From positions 49,406-113,405 of the forward strand of contig JANYGI010000040.1 of the NCBI GenBank assembly GCA_025362495.1: a stretch of DNA of 64,000 nucleotides, given 5' to 3'. Below, piece by piece: positions 1 to 8,702 of this stretch (positions within the stretch are counted from its first letter, which is position 1; every line of letters starts with the position of its first letter). The DNA is from Byssovorax sp. GTDB taxonomy: Bacteria > Myxococcota_A > Polyangia > Polyangiales > Polyangiaceae. The notes below the pieces were generated by a model. That model was not told the origin of the DNA. It saw only the letters and a program-made list of their open reading frames with translations, and ran no database searches. The position numbers were made by a program, and so were the translations under genes.

Positions 1-762
1 CGCCACCCGCGACCGCTGATGGATCTCTCGCTCTTCGAGAGTCGCACCTTCCTCGGCGGTGGCATCGCGATGCTCGGCTACGCGGCTGGCGCGCAGGTGC
101 TCCTCTTCTATCTGCCGCTCTATCTCCAGAGCTCGTTTGGCCTCTCCGCGCTGCGCGCGGGCCTCGGGATGCTGCCGTTCGCGTTACCGCTCTTCGTCGT
201 GCCTCGCCTGGCGGGGTGGCTCGCCACGCGAGTGTCGGCGCGCGCGCTGCTCGCGCTCGGCATGACGGTGGTCGTGGCGGGTGATCTGGCGCTGGCGCTC
301 ACCGCATCTTCGCTGAGCTACCCTTCGTTTGCCGTGGCGATGGCGATCGCAGGCTGCGGCGCGGGGCTGCTCAACGGCGAGACGACGCGGGTGCAGCTCG
401 GCGCGGCGCCCGCCGATCGCGCCGGGATGGCCTCCGGCGTCTCGGCCACGACGCGGTTCGTCGGGCTCCTGGTGGCGATAGTGGCTTTCGGCGCCGTCCT
501 CTCGCGCACGGCCGCGCTCTCGTTTGCTCCTCCAGGCATCGAGTCGACGGGCGTCTCGGCCCTGGCCAAACGGGTCATCGCCGGCGACGTGCCAGGCGCC
601 GTCGCCAGCGCGCCCGAGGCGCTGCGCGAGGTGGTCGAAGGCGCCGCCCGCCGCGCGTTTGCGCAGGGATTCGCGGCGTCGGCCCTGCTCGGCGCGGGGC
701 TCGCGGGGCCCGCTCTCGCGGCGATCCTCGTCGTGCTCCCGCGCCGACGATTGACATCCTGA
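1..762 (+). CDS. MFS drug-efflux transporter, C-terminal part (partial at left edge)
   Basis: C-terminal part of an inner-membrane efflux pump of the major facilitator superfamily, most like the 14-helix DHA2 (EmrB/QacA) drug:proton antiporters. The frame is already open at base 1, and the ATG at 19 lies inside a stretch (PLMDLSLFESRTFLGG) that in this family is an internal loop leading into the second half of the protein, so 19 is not the true start. About six helix-length hydrophobic segments can be counted in the 253 visible residues. Motifs that would point to a substrate lie outside the window. A MarR-type regulator begins 53 bases downstream on the same strand, the usual partner of such pumps, so shared ligand-responsive control is a reasonable inference. 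Confidence 0.85.
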   Translation, partial: RHPRPLMDLSLFESRTFLGGGIAMLGYAAGAQVLLFYLPLYLQSSFGLSALRAGLGMLPFALPLFVVPRLAGWLATRVSARALLALGMTVVVAGDLALALTASSLSYPSFAVAMAIAGCGAGLLNGETTRVQLGAAPADRAGMASGVSATTRFVGLLVAIVAFGAVLSRTAALSFAPPGIESTGVSALAKRVIAGDVPGAVASAPEALREVVEGAARRAFAQGFAASALLGAGLAGPALAAILVVLPRRRLTS

Positions 763-815
763 GCACCGGACCGCATACCCGGGAGCCCACGAATCGTGAT
801 CGCGAGAGAGATGGT

Positions 816-1262
816 ATGGACATGAAGACCGCAGATATCCAGTGCACGTGCCTCGCCGTCCGCCAGGCGGCCCGCCAGATAACGCAGCTCTACGACACCG
901 AGCTCGGCCCGAGCGGGCTGCGCGTGACGCAGTACTCGGTGCTCTCGATGCTCGACCGCGCCGGCTCGTCGAGCCTGCAAGACCTCGCCGCCGCGATGGT
1001 GATGGACCGCTCGACGCTGGGCCACAACCTGAGGCCGCTCGAGCGCGACGGGTTGATCAAGCTCGCCGTCGACAGGAGCGACAAGCGCACGCGGCGGCTG
1101 GAGCTCACCGCGCGCGGGAAGGCCAAGCTCGACGAGGCGCGGCCGCTGTGGCGCGGCGCCCAGGAGCGCTTCGACGCGAGCTACGGCGCCTCGTCGGCAA
1201 AGGAGCTCCGGGCCGTCCTCCGCCGCGTCGTCGACAGCACCCAGCAAATACAGGATCCATGA
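816..1262 (+). CDS. MarR-family winged-helix regulator
   Basis: 148-residue transcription regulator of the MarR family, the normal length for the family. The recognition helix is around residues 64-81 (MDRSTLGHNLRPLERDGLI) and the DxR-type wing follows at about 86-97 (DRSDKRTRRLEL). The flanking helices would form the dimer interface. Such proteins usually repress a neighbouring efflux or detoxification gene and release DNA when a small ligand or oxidant binds. An N-terminal Cys-Thr-Cys (residues 10-12) could be a redox switch, but that is inference only. The stop codon overlaps the ATG of the following hydrolase gene by four bases (ATGA), so the two are translationally coupled. The MFS pump gene lies just upstream and is the likeliest target along with this gene itself. 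Confidence 0.9.
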   Translation: MDMKTADIQCTCLAVRQAARQITQLYDTELGPSGLRVTQYSVLSMLDRAGSSSLQDLAAAMVMDRSTLGHNLRPLERDGLIKLAVDRSDKRTRRLELTARGKAKLDEARPLWRGAQERFDASYGASSAKELRAVLRRVVDSTQQIQDP

Positions 1263-2385
1263 TGCCTCGACTCCCCCTCGCAGCGTTGATGATCGGCCTC
1301 GCGGCGTGCCACACCGGGCCCGCGCCGGCGTCGCCCGAGCCCGCCGCGCCGGTCGTAGACACGGCCTCTCCTCTGCCTCTCGATCATCACGACGCGACGT
1401 ACGCCGACTATCGCTTTCGCGACGGCGAGACGATCCCCGCGCTGCGCATCCATTACTCGACCCTCGGCGCGCCGAGGCGGGATGCTGCCGGGAAGATCGC
1501 CAATGCCGTGCTCGTCCTCCACTGGACGAGCGCCAGCAGCGCCGCGCTCCAGACACCGGAGTACGCGAGCGCGCTCTATGCGCCCGGGAGGCCGCTCGAT
1601 CCAGCGAATCATTACTGGTGTTCATCGACAGCGTCGGACACGGTCGCTCCAGCAAGCCGAGCGACGGCCTCCACGCGCGCTTCCCGAAGTACGGCTATCG
1701 TGACATGGTCGACATCCAGCACAAGGTCGTGAGCGAGGCGCTCGGGATAACGCACCTCCAGGCCATCATCGGCCTGTCGATGGGCGGGATGCACGCCTGG
1801 CTCTGGGCCGAGGAGTACCCCGACGAGGTCGAGGCGATCTTGCCCGTGGTGTCGCTCCCGACGCGCATCGCCGGGCGTAACCTGGTCTGGCGGCGGATCG
1901 TGGCGCGGGCGATCCGCGCCGAGCCGGAGTGGAATGGAGGCGACTACACCCACGCTCCGCGCGGCTGGGTCGAGGCGTTCCCGCTCTTCCGGATGATGCT
2001 CGACGGCGTACCGCATTTGCAGGCGACGATCCCGGATCGCGCCGCCGCAGATGGCTTCATCCAGGCCGCGTCCGGCGTGGCCGCGACGATGGATGCCAAC
2101 GACGCGCTCTATTCGCTGGAGTCGTCGGAGGACTACGACCCCGAGCCCGGGCTCGCCCGCGTCCACGCCAAGGTGCTGGCGCTGAACTTCTCCGACGATG
2201 AGTTCAACCCCGTCGCGCTCCGCGCGCTCGAGCGCCTCACGCCGAAGGTCGCGAGCGCGCGGTTCGTCGTTCAGCCGGGGAGCGACGCGTCGTTCGGGCA
2301 CCTCACGCAGGCGCACCCGGGCCTGTGGGCCGATCACGTCGGCGAGCTGATGCGCGAGCTCGACGCGCCCCGCGGCGCGCCGTGA
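1259..2385 (+). pseudogene. Exported alpha/beta hydrolase (MetX-like), frameshifted
   Basis: An alpha/beta-hydrolase of the homoserine-O-acetyltransferase-like group, split over two frames. The first frame (from ATG 1259) starts with a short lipoprotein-type signal (LMIGLAAC) and runs through the N-terminal beta-sheet to about 1612 (DPANHY). The second frame carries on from there to the stop at 2385 (VFIDSVGHGRSSKPSDG), so one base appears to be missing near 1613-1616. The nucleophile elbow GLSMGG is intact, with Ser as the catalytic residue. A C-terminal GH in FGHLTQAHPG is where the catalytic His belongs. Either a recent inactivating mutation or a sequencing error explains the shift; the rest of the protein looks under normal selection. 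It overlaps the MarR gene by four bases. Its substrate cannot be told from sequence. Confidence 0.75.
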
Positions 2386-2398
2386 TCGCGCGGCCCGT

Positions 2399-3109
2399 TC
2401 ACTTCAGCTCGACGAGCTTCGGCGACTCGCGCACCACGCGCGCGACGGCCTCTTGACCGAAGAACTCCAGCACCGTCTGCACGCGGAGCTTCTGCTCGTT
2501 GGTGGCGCGCGCGAGCGACTCCTGCGTGCCGACCTGGAGCTCCATGAGCTTCTTGATCTCGGCGATCTCCGCGTCGAGCTTGATCACCCGCGCGCGCGCG
2601 TCCGAGAGCACGCTCTGCGTCTGGGCCTCGCCGTGCTTGATGAAGGCGTCGAGCGCCTGGATCTCCTGCGCGCCGGTCTCGATGATCTGATCGACCGGGA
2701 TCCCGAAGGCCTTCATCGAGGCCTCGACGATCTGCTTCTTGATCTCTTTCGGCGTCTCGGTCGGGAGCGACTGGAGCAGCGTCAACGCCTTCTCCACGCG
2801 CTCTTGCTCGGCGTCGTCGATCTCCGCGGAGCGGTAGACCTGCGCGAACACCGACGCCGTCGGCGTGCTGCCAGCGACGATCTTCGGCGCCGAGGCGTTG
2901 AGCTTCACCGCGGGCGGCGGAGGCGCGGCGGGCGCGGCGGCCGGCGCGGAAGCGCGGCCACGCGCGGGGGCGGCAGGGGCCGCAGCGGCGGCCTTTTTCT
3001 CGTACTTTTCGATCAGCTCGTCGGTCGTCGCCTCCGGCTCCTGGCCTTCATCTTCACGAACGACGAACCATCCCATCACGGTCTCGCCGAGACCCTTCTT
3101 CGAGCTCAT
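2399..3109 (-). CDS. Conserved hypothetical protein with Ala/Pro linker and coiled coil
   Basis: 236-residue soluble protein that I cannot assign to a named family. Residues 1-40 form a short charged head (starting MSSKKGLGETVMGWF). About 40-75 is a low-complexity Ala/Pro linker. From about 85 onward the protein is almost entirely charged helix, including a likely coiled coil around 150-210 (SVLSDARARVIKLDAEIAEI). There is no signal peptide or membrane segment. It is divergently transcribed from the membrane/coiled-coil gene at 3174, with only 64 bases between the two starts, so they probably share a regulatory region and may act together, for example as a cytosolic partner of that membrane protein. 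That link is inference from layout. Confidence 0.7.
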   Translation of the reverse strand: MSSKKGLGETVMGWFVVREDEGQEPEATTDELIEKYEKKAAAAAPAAPARGRASAPAAAPAAPPPPAVKLNASAPKIVAGSTPTASVFAQVYRSAEIDDAEQERVEKALTLLQSLPTETPKEIKKQIVEASMKAFGIPVDQIIETGAQEIQALDAFIKHGEAQTQSVLSDARARVIKLDAEIAEIKKLMELQVGTQESLARATNEQKLRVQTVLEFFGQEAVARVVRESPKLVELK

Positions 3110-3173
3110 GCGCGCATTTTCGCTCCATCCGGGCCTTTCGTGCGTCGAAAATCCTCACTATGCTGCGCCGACC

Positions 3174-4007
3174 TTGAGCACCAAGCCCCAGCGGGGCCCC
3201 GAGGAGCCGCCGTACGCGCGCTACGCGTTCCTCAACCCGTACAACCTCTCGCTCCTCGCCGGCGCGGGCGTCGCGGCCGCGGCGACAGGCCACTGGTGGA
3301 TGGCCGTGTGCGGCGCTGCCGGCGAGGCCATGTGGATGCTCTTCGCCCCCGACTCGAAGCTGCTCCAGCGCACGTGGTTCGACAAGGTGTGGTCAGAGGC
3401 GCGCGCCGACGCCGACCAGGCGGCGCTCGACGCCAAGCTGAAGCAGCTCGAGCCCATGGATCGCGAGCGCGTGCTCTTCCTGCGCGAGCAGAAGAAGCGG
3501 ATCCACCAGCTCGCCGCGGAGAACCCGTCGCTCACCGTCGAGCTCATGGGCGAGGAGCTCGCGAAGCTCGACGGCCTCCTGAACGACTTCACCGATCTCG
3601 CGCTCGAGTGCACGCGCGGCGAGCGTCACCTCGCGACCATCGATCTGAAGTCGATGGAGAACAGCTGGCACCTCTACCGCGGCCAGGTCGAGCAGATGCC
3701 CGAGGGCGACAAGCGCCGCGCCGTCGCCAAGAAGAACATGCAGGTGCTCGAGCAGCGCCGGAACCGCTGGGACGACCTCCGCAAGAGCGCGCAGACGGCC
3801 CGCGGCCAGATGGACTTGATGGAGAACACCTTCAAGCTCCTCGGCGACGAGATCGTCACCATGTCTTCGCCCGAAGATCTCGGCGTCCGCCTCGAAGATC
3901 TCCGCATCGGCGTCGAGGCCATCCGCGAGGCCACCGTCGACGAGGGCGAGGTCTTCGAGGACCTCGAAGAGCAGCAGATGGAGCAGGAGAAGAAGGCGCG
4001 GCGGTAG
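3174..4007 (+). CDS. Membrane-anchored coiled-coil hypothetical protein
   Basis: 277-residue protein of unknown function. I place the start at the TTG at 3174 (reading MSTKPQRGPEEPPYARYAF) because there is no in-frame ATG between the divergent neighbour and the first conserved-looking residues; an upstream ATG would run the gene back across that neighbour. Residues about 24-58 form a hydrophobic hairpin, probably two membrane segments. The remaining 200 residues are rich in Glu, Lys, Arg and Leu and look like long helices or coiled coil facing the cytoplasm. It pairs divergently with the gene ending at 2399 and is followed 51 bases later by another small unknown gene on the same strand. Confidence 0.7.
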   Translation: MSTKPQRGPEEPPYARYAFLNPYNLSLLAGAGVAAAATGHWWMAVCGAAGEAMWMLFAPDSKLLQRTWFDKVWSEARADADQAALDAKLKQLEPMDRERVLFLREQKKRIHQLAAENPSLTVELMGEELAKLDGLLNDFTDLALECTRGERHLATIDLKSMENSWHLYRGQVEQMPEGDKRRAVAKKNMQVLEQRRNRWDDLRKSAQTARGQMDLMENTFKLLGDEIVTMSSPEDLGVRLEDLRIGVEAIREATVDEGEVFEDLEEQQMEQEKKARR

Positions 4008-4058
4008 GCCGGTACAGCGCTATTCCCCTGCGCTCGGGCTCGGGCGTAGGATGCCCGC

Positions 4059-4448
4059 ATGGCCCTCAAGCAGATCCACAACAAGTTCAAGATTTTCACC
4101 GGCGCCCTCGCCGCCGACAAGACGATTGGCGCGCTCGCCGATCAGATCACGAGCTTCGCCGCCGAGCACAAGATCGCGGCCAAGAGCATCGGCGTCGAGT
4201 ACCTCGAGTCGGCGAAGAAGCTGATCATCACCCTCGGTTATCGCGAGGCCGGCGCCGACGTCGAGACCTACGGCATCAAGGTCAACACCGTCTCGCTCGG
4301 CAAGATCAACGGCCTCGAGAGCGGTGACGTGTCGCGCCTCGAAGCGGCGATGACCGACGCGTGCGAGAAGATCGACAACATCATCTGCCACGAACTCTAC
4401 ATCACCGACGACGGCGACTTCCTCGTCGTGTTCATGAGCCGCGCGTAG
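4059..4448 (+). CDS. Small conserved hypothetical protein
   Basis: 129-residue protein with no family I recognise. It begins MALKQIHNKFKIFTGAL, has no signal peptide or membrane segment, and looks like a compact mixed alpha/beta domain: alternating hydrophobic strands (KKLIITLGYR near residue 50, YITDDGDFLVVFMSRA at the C-terminus) and amphipathic helices. The ending, a strand after a DDGD turn, suggests a fold in which the C-terminal strand completes a sheet. It follows the membrane/coiled-coil gene by 51 bases and precedes the P450 remnant by 21 bases, so it may be the last gene of the short transcript starting at 3174. Confidence 0.65.
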   Translation: MALKQIHNKFKIFTGALAADKTIGALADQITSFAAEHKIAAKSIGVEYLESAKKLIITLGYREAGADVETYGIKVNTVSLGKINGLESGDVSRLEAAMTDACEKIDNIICHELYITDDGDFLVVFMSRA

Positions 4449-4469
4449 ATCGGATCGAGCCCTCACATC

Positions 4470-5387
4470 ATGAGCTTACCCCCGGGGCCCTCGGCGCCCG
4501 CCATCGTCCAGACTCTGCAGTTCCTGGCGTCGCCCGTGCTCCGGGGGCAAGGGCTCTGGAAGCGCTACGGTGACGTGTTCACCGGAAAGAACTCGGCGCT
4601 CGGAACGCTGGTGATGATCGGCGATCCCGAGATCGTGAAGCAGATCTTCAGCGGCGATCCCGCCGCGCCGAGCTCGCGTCGAAGTCCGGCCCGAGGCGCG
4701 ACGACGTGCTGACGATGCTCCTCGACGCGAAGGACGAGCAGGGCGAGGGCCTCTCGGACACGGAGCTGCGCGACGAGCTGATGACGGTGCTCGCCGCCGG
4801 CCACGAGACGACGGCGACCGCGCTCTGCTGGGCCTTCGAGCGGATCTTGAACCACCCCGACGTCGAGGATCGGCTCCGCGCCGAGCTCGCGGGCGTGGCA
4901 CCGCGCGGTCACCGCCGACGATCTCCCCCGGCTCGAGTACCTCGACGCGACCATCAAAGAGGTCTTGCGCATGCGACCGGTGATCACCACCGTCGCCCGC
5001 AAGCTCACCCGACCCGTCAAGATCCGTGAGTGGGAGATCCCCGCGGGGATCCTGGTCGCGCCCGCGATTGACATGATCCACCGGCGCGAGGACCTCTATC
5101 CCGAGCCGGACAGCTTCAAGCCCGAGCGTTTCCTCGGCAAGAAGCCGGACCCGTACACGTTCTTCCCCTTCGGCGGCGGCACGCGGCGCTGCATCGGGAT
5201 GGCCTTCGCGCAGTACGAGATGAAGATCGTGCTCGCCACTGTCCTCGGCCGCGCGAAGCTGGCGCTGCCACGCCCCGGCGCGCTCGCCGTCGAGCTGCGC
5301 GCCGTGATCTTCGCGCCCGAGGGCGGGACTCGCGTGGTCTTCCAGAGGCGCCTCGTCGCGCCGACAGCGCACGTCGCCGCCGCCTGA
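4470..5387 (+). pseudogene. Cytochrome P450 remnant with internal deletion and frameshifts
   Basis: Broken cytochrome P450 monooxygenase. Three frames each carry one part: the N-terminal 60 or so residues (4470 to about 4665, MSLPPGPSAPAIVQTLQFL); the I-helix region (about 4670-4895) with the oxygen-binding AGHETTA motif; and the C-terminal part (about 4890-5387) with the K-helix ExxR (KEVLRMRP), the PERF motif and the haem loop FFPFGGGTRRCIGMAF holding the Cys ligand. Compared with a normal P450 of about 450 residues, roughly 150 residues between the N-terminal strand and the I helix are missing at the first junction, and a second one- or two-base shift lies near 4893-4900. It cannot encode an active enzyme. 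The haem-binding half is well preserved, so the loss is probably recent. Confidence 0.85.
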
Positions 5388-5533
5388 TCGGTGGCCCGAG
5401 TCACGGATTCGCCTCCGAGGTAACACCTCACCTCGGCGGGGCTGGGCGCGTCGATCGCTGCTACGAACGATTTGTCCTCAGCGGCAAGAACAAGTACCCT
5501 CCCGCGAATCGCGAGCTGGGGAGCGAGCTCGAG

Positions 5534-6016
5534 GTGCTGCGCCAGGCGCTCTTCGCCGATCGCGAGAAGCAGCTCGTGCAGCGCATCGACGCGGCCACCG
5601 CGGATCTGCTCCACAAGATCGAGGTGATTGACGAGCAGCGCGCGCTGATCGCCGGCCTCACGTACCCGATCTTGCAGGTGTGGGACGGCGTGCTCGCCGC
5701 GGTCCTGGTCGGCGATCTGACCGAAGCCGCGATGACCGATCTGACCTTCGCCCTGCTCTCGCGGGTGCAGACCGCGCGCGCTCATCACGTGATCCTCGAT
5801 TGCACCGGCGTGCCCAGCCTCAGCGTGTCGCAGGCCGCAGACCTCGCGCGCCTCGTCGCCGCCCTGCGGCTGCTCGGCTCGCAGCCGATCCTGGTCGCCC
5901 TGTCCCCCGCGGTGGCGCAGCAGCTGGCCTCGGAGTCCAGCGCCCTCGCCGGCGCGCGCGTCCTGCAAACCCTGGCCGACGCGCTGGAGCGGGTCGTCGG
6001 TCTGCGCCGGCTCTGA
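5534..6016 (+). CDS. STAS-domain protein (RsbR/RsbS-like)
   Basis: 160-residue protein. An amphipathic helix at about residues 1-45 is followed by a STAS domain (about 45-155), as in RsbR-type stressosome co-antagonists and anti-sigma-factor antagonists. The lead-in ALIAGLTYPILQVWDGVLAA is typical of RsbR relatives, and HHVILDCTGVPSLSVSQAADL is the strand-helix that carries the phosphorylatable Ser/Thr in active members; here Ser residues occupy that turn. The GTG at 5534 is the first usable start, but the frame is open further upstream, past the P450 stop, with plausible residues and no start codon, so an N-terminal piece may have been lost with the P450 deletion. Role: probably a sensor or scaffold in partner-switching stress signalling. 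No kinase partner adjoins it. Confidence 0.7.
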   Translation: MLRQALFADREKQLVQRIDAATADLLHKIEVIDEQRALIAGLTYPILQVWDGVLAAVLVGDLTEAAMTDLTFALLSRVQTARAHHVILDCTGVPSLSVSQAADLARLVAALRLLGSQPILVALSPAVAQQLASESSALAGARVLQTLADALERVVGLRRL

Positions 6017-6170
6017 TTCCCCTGCTCGCGCGGTCCGGGGCAAAGCATTCGGCGGCAACCAATCCTGACATCAAGCAGGGTTCTTCGTGAGGCTTCCGTC
6101 GGGTCGGCCTGCCCGCTGACTTCCGGAATGCTTCGTGCGAAGATGAGACCTCCCGCATCGGAGGTGCACC

Positions 6171-7079
6171 ATGCTTCGAATCGAACGGTTGGCGCTCGCG
6201 CTGTCGATCACGGGCCTGTTTCCGCTGGGATGCGGGGGCGTGGTCACGACCGGCGGCGCGGGCGGAGCGAGCACGACGACCTCGAGCGGCACCGGCGGAG
6301 CGGGCACGACCGCGTCGAGCGGCACGGGCAGCGCGAGCAGCAGCAGCACAGGCGGGGGGTGCGGCGATTGCGGCGGCTTCACCTGCTGCGGGACGACCTG
6401 CATCAACAAGAACAACGACATCAAGAACTGCGGCGGGTGCAACGTCGTGTGCCCGGGGCCGAACCCCTTTTGTGACAATGGCATCTGCGGCAAACCGCCC
6501 TGCGCGGCGGGGTCGACCTGCGACGCCGCCGAGCTCTGCTGTGGCTCCAGCTGCTGCAAGGCGGGGGAGCTCTGTTGCGAGGTGCCAGGACCGGTGGCGA
6601 TGGGCCCGATCTGCACGCCGCCTTCGTCGGACGGCACCTGCGCCAAGGGCTGCCTGGCGTGCGTCTGCGCCTCCCCCGATACGCCGATCGCCACGCCGCT
6701 GGGAGAGCGGATGATCGCCGAGCTCGCCCCCGGAGATCTCGTGTACACCGTGCGCGGCCAGGCGGTGGTGGCCGCGCCGATCCTCCGCGTCAACAAGATC
6801 GCCGCGCACGATCACCACGTGATGCGAGTGACGCTCGACTCGGGCCGGGTCCTCGAGATCAGCCCGCGCCACCCGACCGCCGAGGGGCGTATCTTCGGCG
6901 ATCTCCGGCCCGGCGATCGCCTCGACGGGGCCCGCGTCGTCGAGGCGACGTTGATCCCGTACACCCACGCGTTCACGCACGATATCCTCCCCGACTCCGA
7001 CACGGGGACGTACTTCGCTGGAGGGGTGCTGATCGGCAGCACCCTTCACGGCCGCGTGGACGTGAGCCTCCCGCGCTGA
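6171..7079 (+). CDS. Cys-rich lipoprotein with C-terminal Hint (hedgehog/intein-type) domain
   Basis: 302-residue exported protein. Residues 1-21 are a lipoprotein signal (lipobox FPLGC), followed by a Gly/Ser/Thr linker. A Cys-rich region (about 60-165) contains repeated CC and CxxC pairs such as CGDCGGFTCCGTTC. From about 167 comes a Hint domain: CASPDTPIATPLGERMIAEL gives the block-A Cys nucleophile, GDLVYTV the first sheet, and HHVMRVTLDSGRVLEISPRHP the block-B-like His segment. The protein ends without the His-Asn pair that inteins use for C-terminal cleavage, as in other bacterial hedgehog-type Hint domains. Expected chemistry is self-cleavage or ester formation at the Cys, releasing or modifying the Cys-rich part outside the cell; this is inference. 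The start is supported by a strong ribosome site, GGAGGTG, just before the ATG. Confidence 0.8.
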   Translation: MLRIERLALALSITGLFPLGCGGVVTTGGAGGASTTTSSGTGGAGTTASSGTGSASSSSTGGGCGDCGGFTCCGTTCINKNNDIKNCGGCNVVCPGPNPFCDNGICGKPPCAAGSTCDAAELCCGSSCCKAGELCCEVPGPVAMGPICTPPSSDGTCAKGCLACVCASPDTPIATPLGERMIAELAPGDLVYTVRGQAVVAAPILRVNKIAAHDHHVMRVTLDSGRVLEISPRHPTAEGRIFGDLRPGDRLDGARVVEATLIPYTHAFTHDILPDSDTGTYFAGGVLIGSTLHGRVDVSLPR

Positions 7080-7085
7080 GACGCG

Positions 7086-7904
7086 CTACAGCGTGCGGAA
7101 CTTGGCCTTGATCTCGCGCTCCAGCGCCACGAACGTCGGCAGCGACTGAACGTCGGCCTTCCAGGCGAGATCGAGCTCGACCAGATCGTACGTCGCCTGG
7201 ATGCGCGCCCCGGGGATGAGCGTGCCATCCGGCTTCCGGTCGCGACCGAGCATGTACAGAGTGTCACTCACCGCCATGGCCGCGCGGATGTCGTGCGTTA
7301 TCACCACGATCGTGTTGAGCTCGTGCAGGTTGGCCACGTCGACGAGGAGCTTCATCACGTCTTCCAGGGCGGCGGGATCGAGGCCGCTGAAGGGCTCGTC
7401 CATGAGCAGGAGCTGGCGCGGGACGACGAGCTGCTGCGCTATCGCGACGCGCTGCTTCTGGCCGCCCGAGAGCTGCGCCGGGTAGAACGAGGCGCGCTCG
7501 GTCAGGCCAAAGACCTTGAGCAGCTCCTTCGTTCGCTTGCGCGACTCCGCGCCGTCGAGCCCGCCGATCGCGCCCGCGAGCTCCAGGTTCCCCTCGACGG
7601 TGTGGTGACGGAGCAAGGGATAGTCCTGGAAGACGACGCCCACCGAGCCCGCCTCGAGGGGCTTGCCGTCCTTGCCGAGCACCGCCCCCGAATTGGGGGC
7701 GTCGAGGCCCGCGAGGATCCGCAGCACCCTTGTCTTGCCGACGCCCGAGGGACCGAGGAGAGAGACAATCTGCCCTGTCGTCGTGCCCTCGCGGACCCAG
7801 TCGATGACCTCGAAGCTCACCCCGTCGAGGATGAGCGATCCTCCCAGCGTGAGCTTGAGGGCCTTGACGTCGAGGAGGACCTCACCGCGCGTGGCGGCGT
7901 TCAT
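7086..7904 (-). CDS. ABC transporter ATP-binding protein (nitrate/taurine type)
   Basis: 272-residue ATPase subunit that powers the importer encoded with the next two genes. All the nucleotide-binding motifs are present: Walker A GPSGVGKT at residues 51-58, Q-loop near 93 (VFQDYPLLRHHTV), signature LSGGQ at 145-149, Walker B LLLMDE at 165-170 and the switch His at about 204 (VVITHD). It most resembles the NitT/TauT (SsuB/TauB/NrtD) branch, which takes up nitrate, sulfonates and similar small molecules. The segment DWVREGTTTGQ before Walker A is slightly longer than usual. Its ATG overlaps the stop of the permease gene by four bases, so it is translationally coupled as the last gene of a three-gene operon. 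Confidence 0.9.
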   Translation of the reverse strand: MNAATRGEVLLDVKALKLTLGGSLILDGVSFEVIDWVREGTTTGQIVSLLGPSGVGKTRVLRILAGLDAPNSGAVLGKDGKPLEAGSVGVVFQDYPLLRHHTVEGNLELAGAIGGLDGAESRKRTKELLKVFGLTERASFYPAQLSGGQKQRVAIAQQLVVPRQLLLMDEPFSGLDPAALEDVMKLLVDVANLHELNTIVVITHDIRAAMAVSDTLYMLGRDRKPDGTLIPGARIQATYDLVELDLAWKADVQSLPTFVALEREIKAKFRTL

Positions 7905-8689
7905 CGCTGCACCCGGCCCATCGCAGCGTGCGGACAGAGGATGTTGGTGAGCGCGCCCATCGCGTAATCCATCAGCAAACCAAGCACCAGGATCACCAGC
8001 AAGATCGCGTAGACCTCGGCCAGGTTGAAGTGCTTGTTCTGGTCGAGGATCATCGCGCCGACGCCGCCCTCGGCGCGGGAGATCCCCTCGACCATGGTGA
8101 TCATCGCCCAGCCCATGGCCAGGTTCTGACGGAGCACGTCGAGGGCCTTATCCAGCGTCCCGCGGACGACGACCTCCCAGAAGATCCTGAGCTCGCTCGA
8201 GCCGAGGACCCGCATGTGATCGAACTCGGCGCGGGGGATCTCGATCACCACCTGGGCCATCGAGGTCACGAAGAAGGTGGTCATTCCGAACGTGAGGAGG
8301 GCGACCTTGAGCGTGTAGCCGCCGCCCGTCATCAGCGTGAAGGGGAAGACGAGGCCAGTCAGCCCGAGGAAGCGGAGCTTCGATGTCATCGCCACGACGG
8401 GGCGGAAGAAGGGGATGACGGTGGCGTAGGAGAGGGCGAGCGAGATCACCGTCGTCAGCGCCACTGCCTCGCCGATGAGCTTGAGCGTGGTGAACATCTC
8501 GGGGCCCATGCCCCGCTCCCACCAGAGGAACCCCACCGCGTGCCAGATCTCGCGCGGCGTGGGTAGCGTCTTCCACGGGGACAGGCTCCAGAGGAGGAGC
8601 GCCGTCCCGGCCCAGAAGACCACGATGAGCCCCGTCGTCCCGGAGTCGATGACGCGATTGGGCTGGAACGCGCGGGTGATCTTGCTCAT
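7901..8689 (-). CDS. ABC transporter permease (nitrate/taurine type)
   Basis: 262-residue inner-membrane permease. The start at 8689 (MSKITRAFQPNRVIDSGTTG) is chosen because it lies 13 bases after the stop of the solute-binding gene; the longer frame upstream would overlap that gene. About six membrane helices are visible, beginning with LIVVFWAGTALLLWSLSPW. The coupling loop of the binding-protein-dependent permease family is recognisable around ELRIFWEVVVRGTLDKALDV and GWAMITMVEGISRAEGGVGAMI, close to the EAA loop consensus of SsuC/TauC/NrtB proteins. It would pair with the ATPase at 7086 and receive substrate from the tethered binding protein at 8703. Confidence 0.88.
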   Translation of the reverse strand: MSKITRAFQPNRVIDSGTTGLIVVFWAGTALLLWSLSPWKTLPTPREIWHAVGFLWWERGMGPEMFTTLKLIGEAVALTTVISLALSYATVIPFFRPVVAMTSKLRFLGLTGLVFPFTLMTGGGYTLKVALLTFGMTTFFVTSMAQVVIEIPRAEFDHMRVLGSSELRIFWEVVVRGTLDKALDVLRQNLAMGWAMITMVEGISRAEGGVGAMILDQNKHFNLAEVYAILLVILVLGLLMDYAMGALTNILCPHAAMGRVQR

Positions 8690-8702
8690 CGTGGCGTGGG
8701 CG

